Source: Elusimicrobiaceae bacterium
GTDB lineage: Bacteria; Elusimicrobiota; Elusimicrobia; Elusimicrobiales; Elusimicrobiaceae
Direction: 5' to 3'
Length of the DNA: 64,000 bases
Assembly (NCBI GenBank): GCA_017961585.1
Contig: JAGCWX010000028.1
Location: 161,150 to 225,149 of the forward strand
The notes under the pieces: generated by a model
The model's database searches: none
What the model saw: the letters and a program-made list of their open reading frames with translations, nothing else
What the model was told of the DNA's origin: nothing
Position numbers and translations under genes: made by a program
In this document: positions 62,479 through 64,000 of the stretch, one piece after another
Layout of the letters: every line of letters starts with the position of its first letter
Numbering within the stretch: position 1 is the stretch's first letter

Positions 62479-63273
62479 ATGAGTTTGAAAAAACGTACTG
62501 TTTCCCAGTTTCACAACGAGGCCTTGCCCGATCAATTTATTGACGGGCTACCGCATGATTTTTTTGACCACGGCGGCACGCTTATTCACAACGCGCGCAA
62601 TCAAATCAAAGTGTTTGAAATGAACGGCAACCCCGTCAACGTCAAAAAATATTGTATTCCGCCCATTATCAACCGGATTTTTTATTCGTATGGTATCCGT
62701 CGGCCAAAGGCCAAAACTACGTTTGTCAACGCACAAGAAATTTTAAAACGGGGGTTCCTCACACCCAAACCTTACGGCTACATTATTGAGCGCAACGGGC
62801 TGGGACTAATTACCTATTCCTATTTCTTCAGCGAGCAACTTGCCGACGTAAAACCGTTGGGCTATGATTGCAAGGACAAAAAGCTCATCACCGCCGTGGC
62901 AAACTTTACGGCAAAACTGCACGAAAGCGGACTCTTGCACATTGATTACACACCTAACAACATTTTGTACCGAGAAGAAAACGGAAAATATACTTTTTAC
63001 TTGGTAGATATCAACCGGTTTAGTTTCCGCAATACTCCTTGGCCAGTAAGCAAGCTGCTCAACAACCTCATGAAACCGTTTGAGAATGACGACTCTTTGA
63101 TGTTTTTTGTGCAAGAATATGCCAAAGCCCGCGGCATAGACGGGAATAAAATTATCAAGCACGTTTTACGATTGCGGCATATGCGTAACCGCTACGACGA
63201 TTTTAAAGCCAACCTTAAAAAAATCCCCGGCGCTTACTTGTTTTTAAACCAACCTTTGAGCCGAAAAAAATAA
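62479..63273 (+). CDS. Lipopolysaccharide kinase (WaaP/KdkA/InaA) family protein
   Basis: 264 aa, small protein-kinase-like fold. HIDYTPNNILY (catalytic Asp156 and Asn161) and LVDINR (Asp177, in place of DFG) are the family signature, and VNVKKY gives the ATP-site lysine (57 or 58). Such enzymes phosphorylate heptose or Kdo of the LPS inner core; some members have other roles. The very basic C-terminus suits membrane association. No other LPS genes are nearby. No Shine-Dalgarno sequence; predicted leaderless. A terminator follows. Confidence 0.8.
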   Translation: MSLKKRTVSQFHNEALPDQFIDGLPHDFFDHGGTLIHNARNQIKVFEMNGNPVNVKKYCIPPIINRIFYSYGIRRPKAKTTFVNAQEILKRGFLTPKPYGYIIERNGLGLITYSYFFSEQLADVKPLGYDCKDKKLITAVANFTAKLHESGLLHIDYTPNNILYREENGKYTFYLVDINRFSFRNTPWPVSKLLNNLMKPFENDDSLMFFVQEYAKARGIDGNKIIKHVLRLRHMRNRYDDFKANLKKIPGAYLFLNQPLSRKK

Positions 63274-63292
63274 ATATATCCGCCAATAAAAA

Positions 63293-63320
63293 TACCCCCG
63301 CTAAAAACGGGGGTGTTTTA
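63293..63320 (+). terminator. Terminator after the kinase gene
   Basis: TACCCCCG pairs with CGGGGGTG around a 7-nt A-rich loop, followed by TTTTA. Confidence 0.85.
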
Positions 63321-63353
63321 CTAAACAAACTGCAATCGCAATCATTTTTCAAA

Positions 63354-63462
63354 CTAATTTTGCCCAGTTCTAGGCGCGAACGAAGAAGGAATACTGGCGG
63401 CACGCGCGCGCCAGCGCGGAGGTATCCGACTGAGTGAGCAACAACGAAATGGACAAAATTAG
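63354..63462. repeat. 109-bp inverted-repeat element upstream of 5S rRNA
   Basis: CTAATTTTGCCCAGTTC (63354-63370) is inverted at 63446-63462 as CTAATTTTGTCCATTTC, 15 of 17 bases equal. The interior is GC-rich, unlike the flanks, and has its own stem CTGGCG/CGCCAG (63394-63399 with 63409-63414). No protein is encoded. It could be a small non-autonomous mobile repeat or a structured RNA. I see no second copy in the window. Confidence 0.6.
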
Positions 63463-63487
63463 GAAGAAAAAAGGAAAGAGGACTTAA

Positions 63488-63613
63488 TGAGAGCGACACC
63501 GATCTACTCTCTCAGCACCGAATTGGGTGCCAATACCATCGACCCTGATAAGCTTAACTGCCGTGTTCGGAATGGGAACGGGTGTGACCTTATCGGAATT
63601 AATATCACTCTCA
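63488..63613 (-). rRNA. rrf: 5S ribosomal RNA
   Basis: The reverse strand contains the 5S core CCCGTTCCCATTCCGAACA, then GTTAAGC, GATGGTA and GAGAGTAG in correct order. TGAGAG at one end pairs with CTCTCA at the other (helix I). The pairing extends outside to 11 perfect bp (CTTAATGAGAG, 63483-63493 with 63608-63618), which looks like a processing stem. Ends are good to a few bases. Confidence 0.92.
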
Positions 63614-63681
63614 TTAAGTCCTCTAATTATAAAAGAACAAATGTGTAGAAAGGATTTGTTACATCTCAACTCCTCCTTTCT

Positions 63682-63734
63682 CGTTGGAACCCTGCTCGTC
63701 GCCTTCTAAGCGGGTCATCGCATCACTTCCAACG
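63682..63734 (-). other. Stem-loop in the 23S-5S spacer
   Basis: CGTTGGAA (63682-63689) pairs perfectly with TTCCAACG (63727-63734), enclosing a further GC-rich segment. It lies in the 180-nt spacer between the 23S and 5S genes. There is no tRNA in the spacer. It is probably a processing structure of the rRNA precursor. Confidence 0.45.
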
Positions 63735-63794
63735 TCAGATAATTTAGAAAAGCACAAGTTTTACACTTATATTCTCATCTATAGGATTAAAGAA

Positions 63795-64000
63795 TACGGC
63801 CAAGCCTCACGACCTATTAGTACAGATTAGCTAAACACATTACTGTGCTTACACCTTCTGCCTATCAACGCAGTAGTCTTCTGCGGGTCTTCTGGGTAGT
63901 TAATCTACCAGGGAAACCTTATCTTGAGGCGGGTTTCACGCTTATATGCTTTCAGCGTTTATCCCTACCGAACACCGCTAATCAGCTATGCCTGTTTACA
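63795..64000 (-). rRNA. rrl: 23S ribosomal RNA, 3' end only
   Basis: The reverse strand ends with GTACTAATAGGTCGTGAGGC, the highly conserved 23S 3' terminus, and upstream carries GCTGAAAGCATATAAGCG and CCAGAAGACCCGCAG, also conserved. The gene continues beyond the right edge. The exact 3' end, near 63795, is approximate. Confidence 0.93.

Noticed and set aside
63614..63794. tRNA gene in the 23S-5S spacer
   Set aside because: No acceptor stem or GTTCRANYC T-loop pattern; only a stem-loop is present.
1..64000. CRISPR array, insertion sequence, integrase or toxin-antitoxin pair
   Set aside because: No spaced direct-repeat array, transposase or integrase motif, or small paired antitoxin/toxin genes were seen. 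The window is mostly housekeeping chromosome.

Overview
The window is a compact bacterial chromosome segment. It holds the end of an rRNA operon, one tRNA and about 70 protein genes. Almost everything between about 6.5 kb and 64 kb is read from the minus strand. The most likely source is an anaerobic, gut-type member of the Elusimicrobiota (Elusimicrobium-like). This is inferred from several scattered single type IV pilin-like genes, ferredoxin-linked 2-oxoacid oxidoreductases instead of a visible pyruvate dehydrogenase, zinc-ribbon forms of S4, S14, L24 and L36, and overall gene style. The assignment was not checked against a database.

Layout. 1-6.5 kb: the 5' end of a secreted surface protein, a DUF1646 membrane transporter, glycogen phosphorylase, the tRNA methylase TrmL, a two-gene pilin-like operon and an MFS transporter. 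6.5-9.8 kb: a four-subunit 2-oxoacid:ferredoxin oxidoreductase (VorB type) and a free methionine sulfoxide reductase. 9.8-10 kb: an 87-bp palindromic intergenic repeat and tRNA-Phe. 10-15.5 kb: a tightly overlapping operon of lipoate ligase, an HExxH membrane protein, an AsmA-like protein, PyrE and RlmI. 15.5-19.9 kb: the complete glycine cleavage system (gcvT-H-PA-PB) with a terminator hairpin inside it. 20-22.3 kb: a YgjP-like metallopeptidase, a small secreted protein and a two-part chromate-type transporter.

22.3-47.1 kb, read right to left, is one long array. It runs through the S10 and spc operons (rpmD is missing), secY-adk-map-infA, the alpha operon and rplQ, then directly into mreB-mreC-mreD-mrdA-rodA, a DUF2344 protein, RNase G and an AMIN-domain amidase. 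Translation genes are thus joined to the cell-elongation machinery. 47.3-49.2 kb is a plus-strand island (adenine phosphoribosyltransferase, a secreted protein, a cysteine-rich pilin) sitting where tuf often lies. 49.2-61.7 kb is rplJ-rplL-rpoB-rpoC-rpsL-rpsG-fusA as one apparent unit, with a structured leader and perfect hairpins after rplJ and rplL. 61.7-64 kb holds a secreted protein, a WaaP/InaA-like kinase, a 109-bp inverted-repeat element, 5S rRNA and the 3' end of 23S rRNA.

The most notable signals are regulatory. Six genes have a good -10 box placed so that transcription would start on, or within a base of, the start codon (leaderless mRNAs). Long operons are divided by hairpins that look suited to setting subunit ratios. 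Two intergenic palindromic elements have no explanation from the genes around them. I saw no clear new defence or metabolic system.
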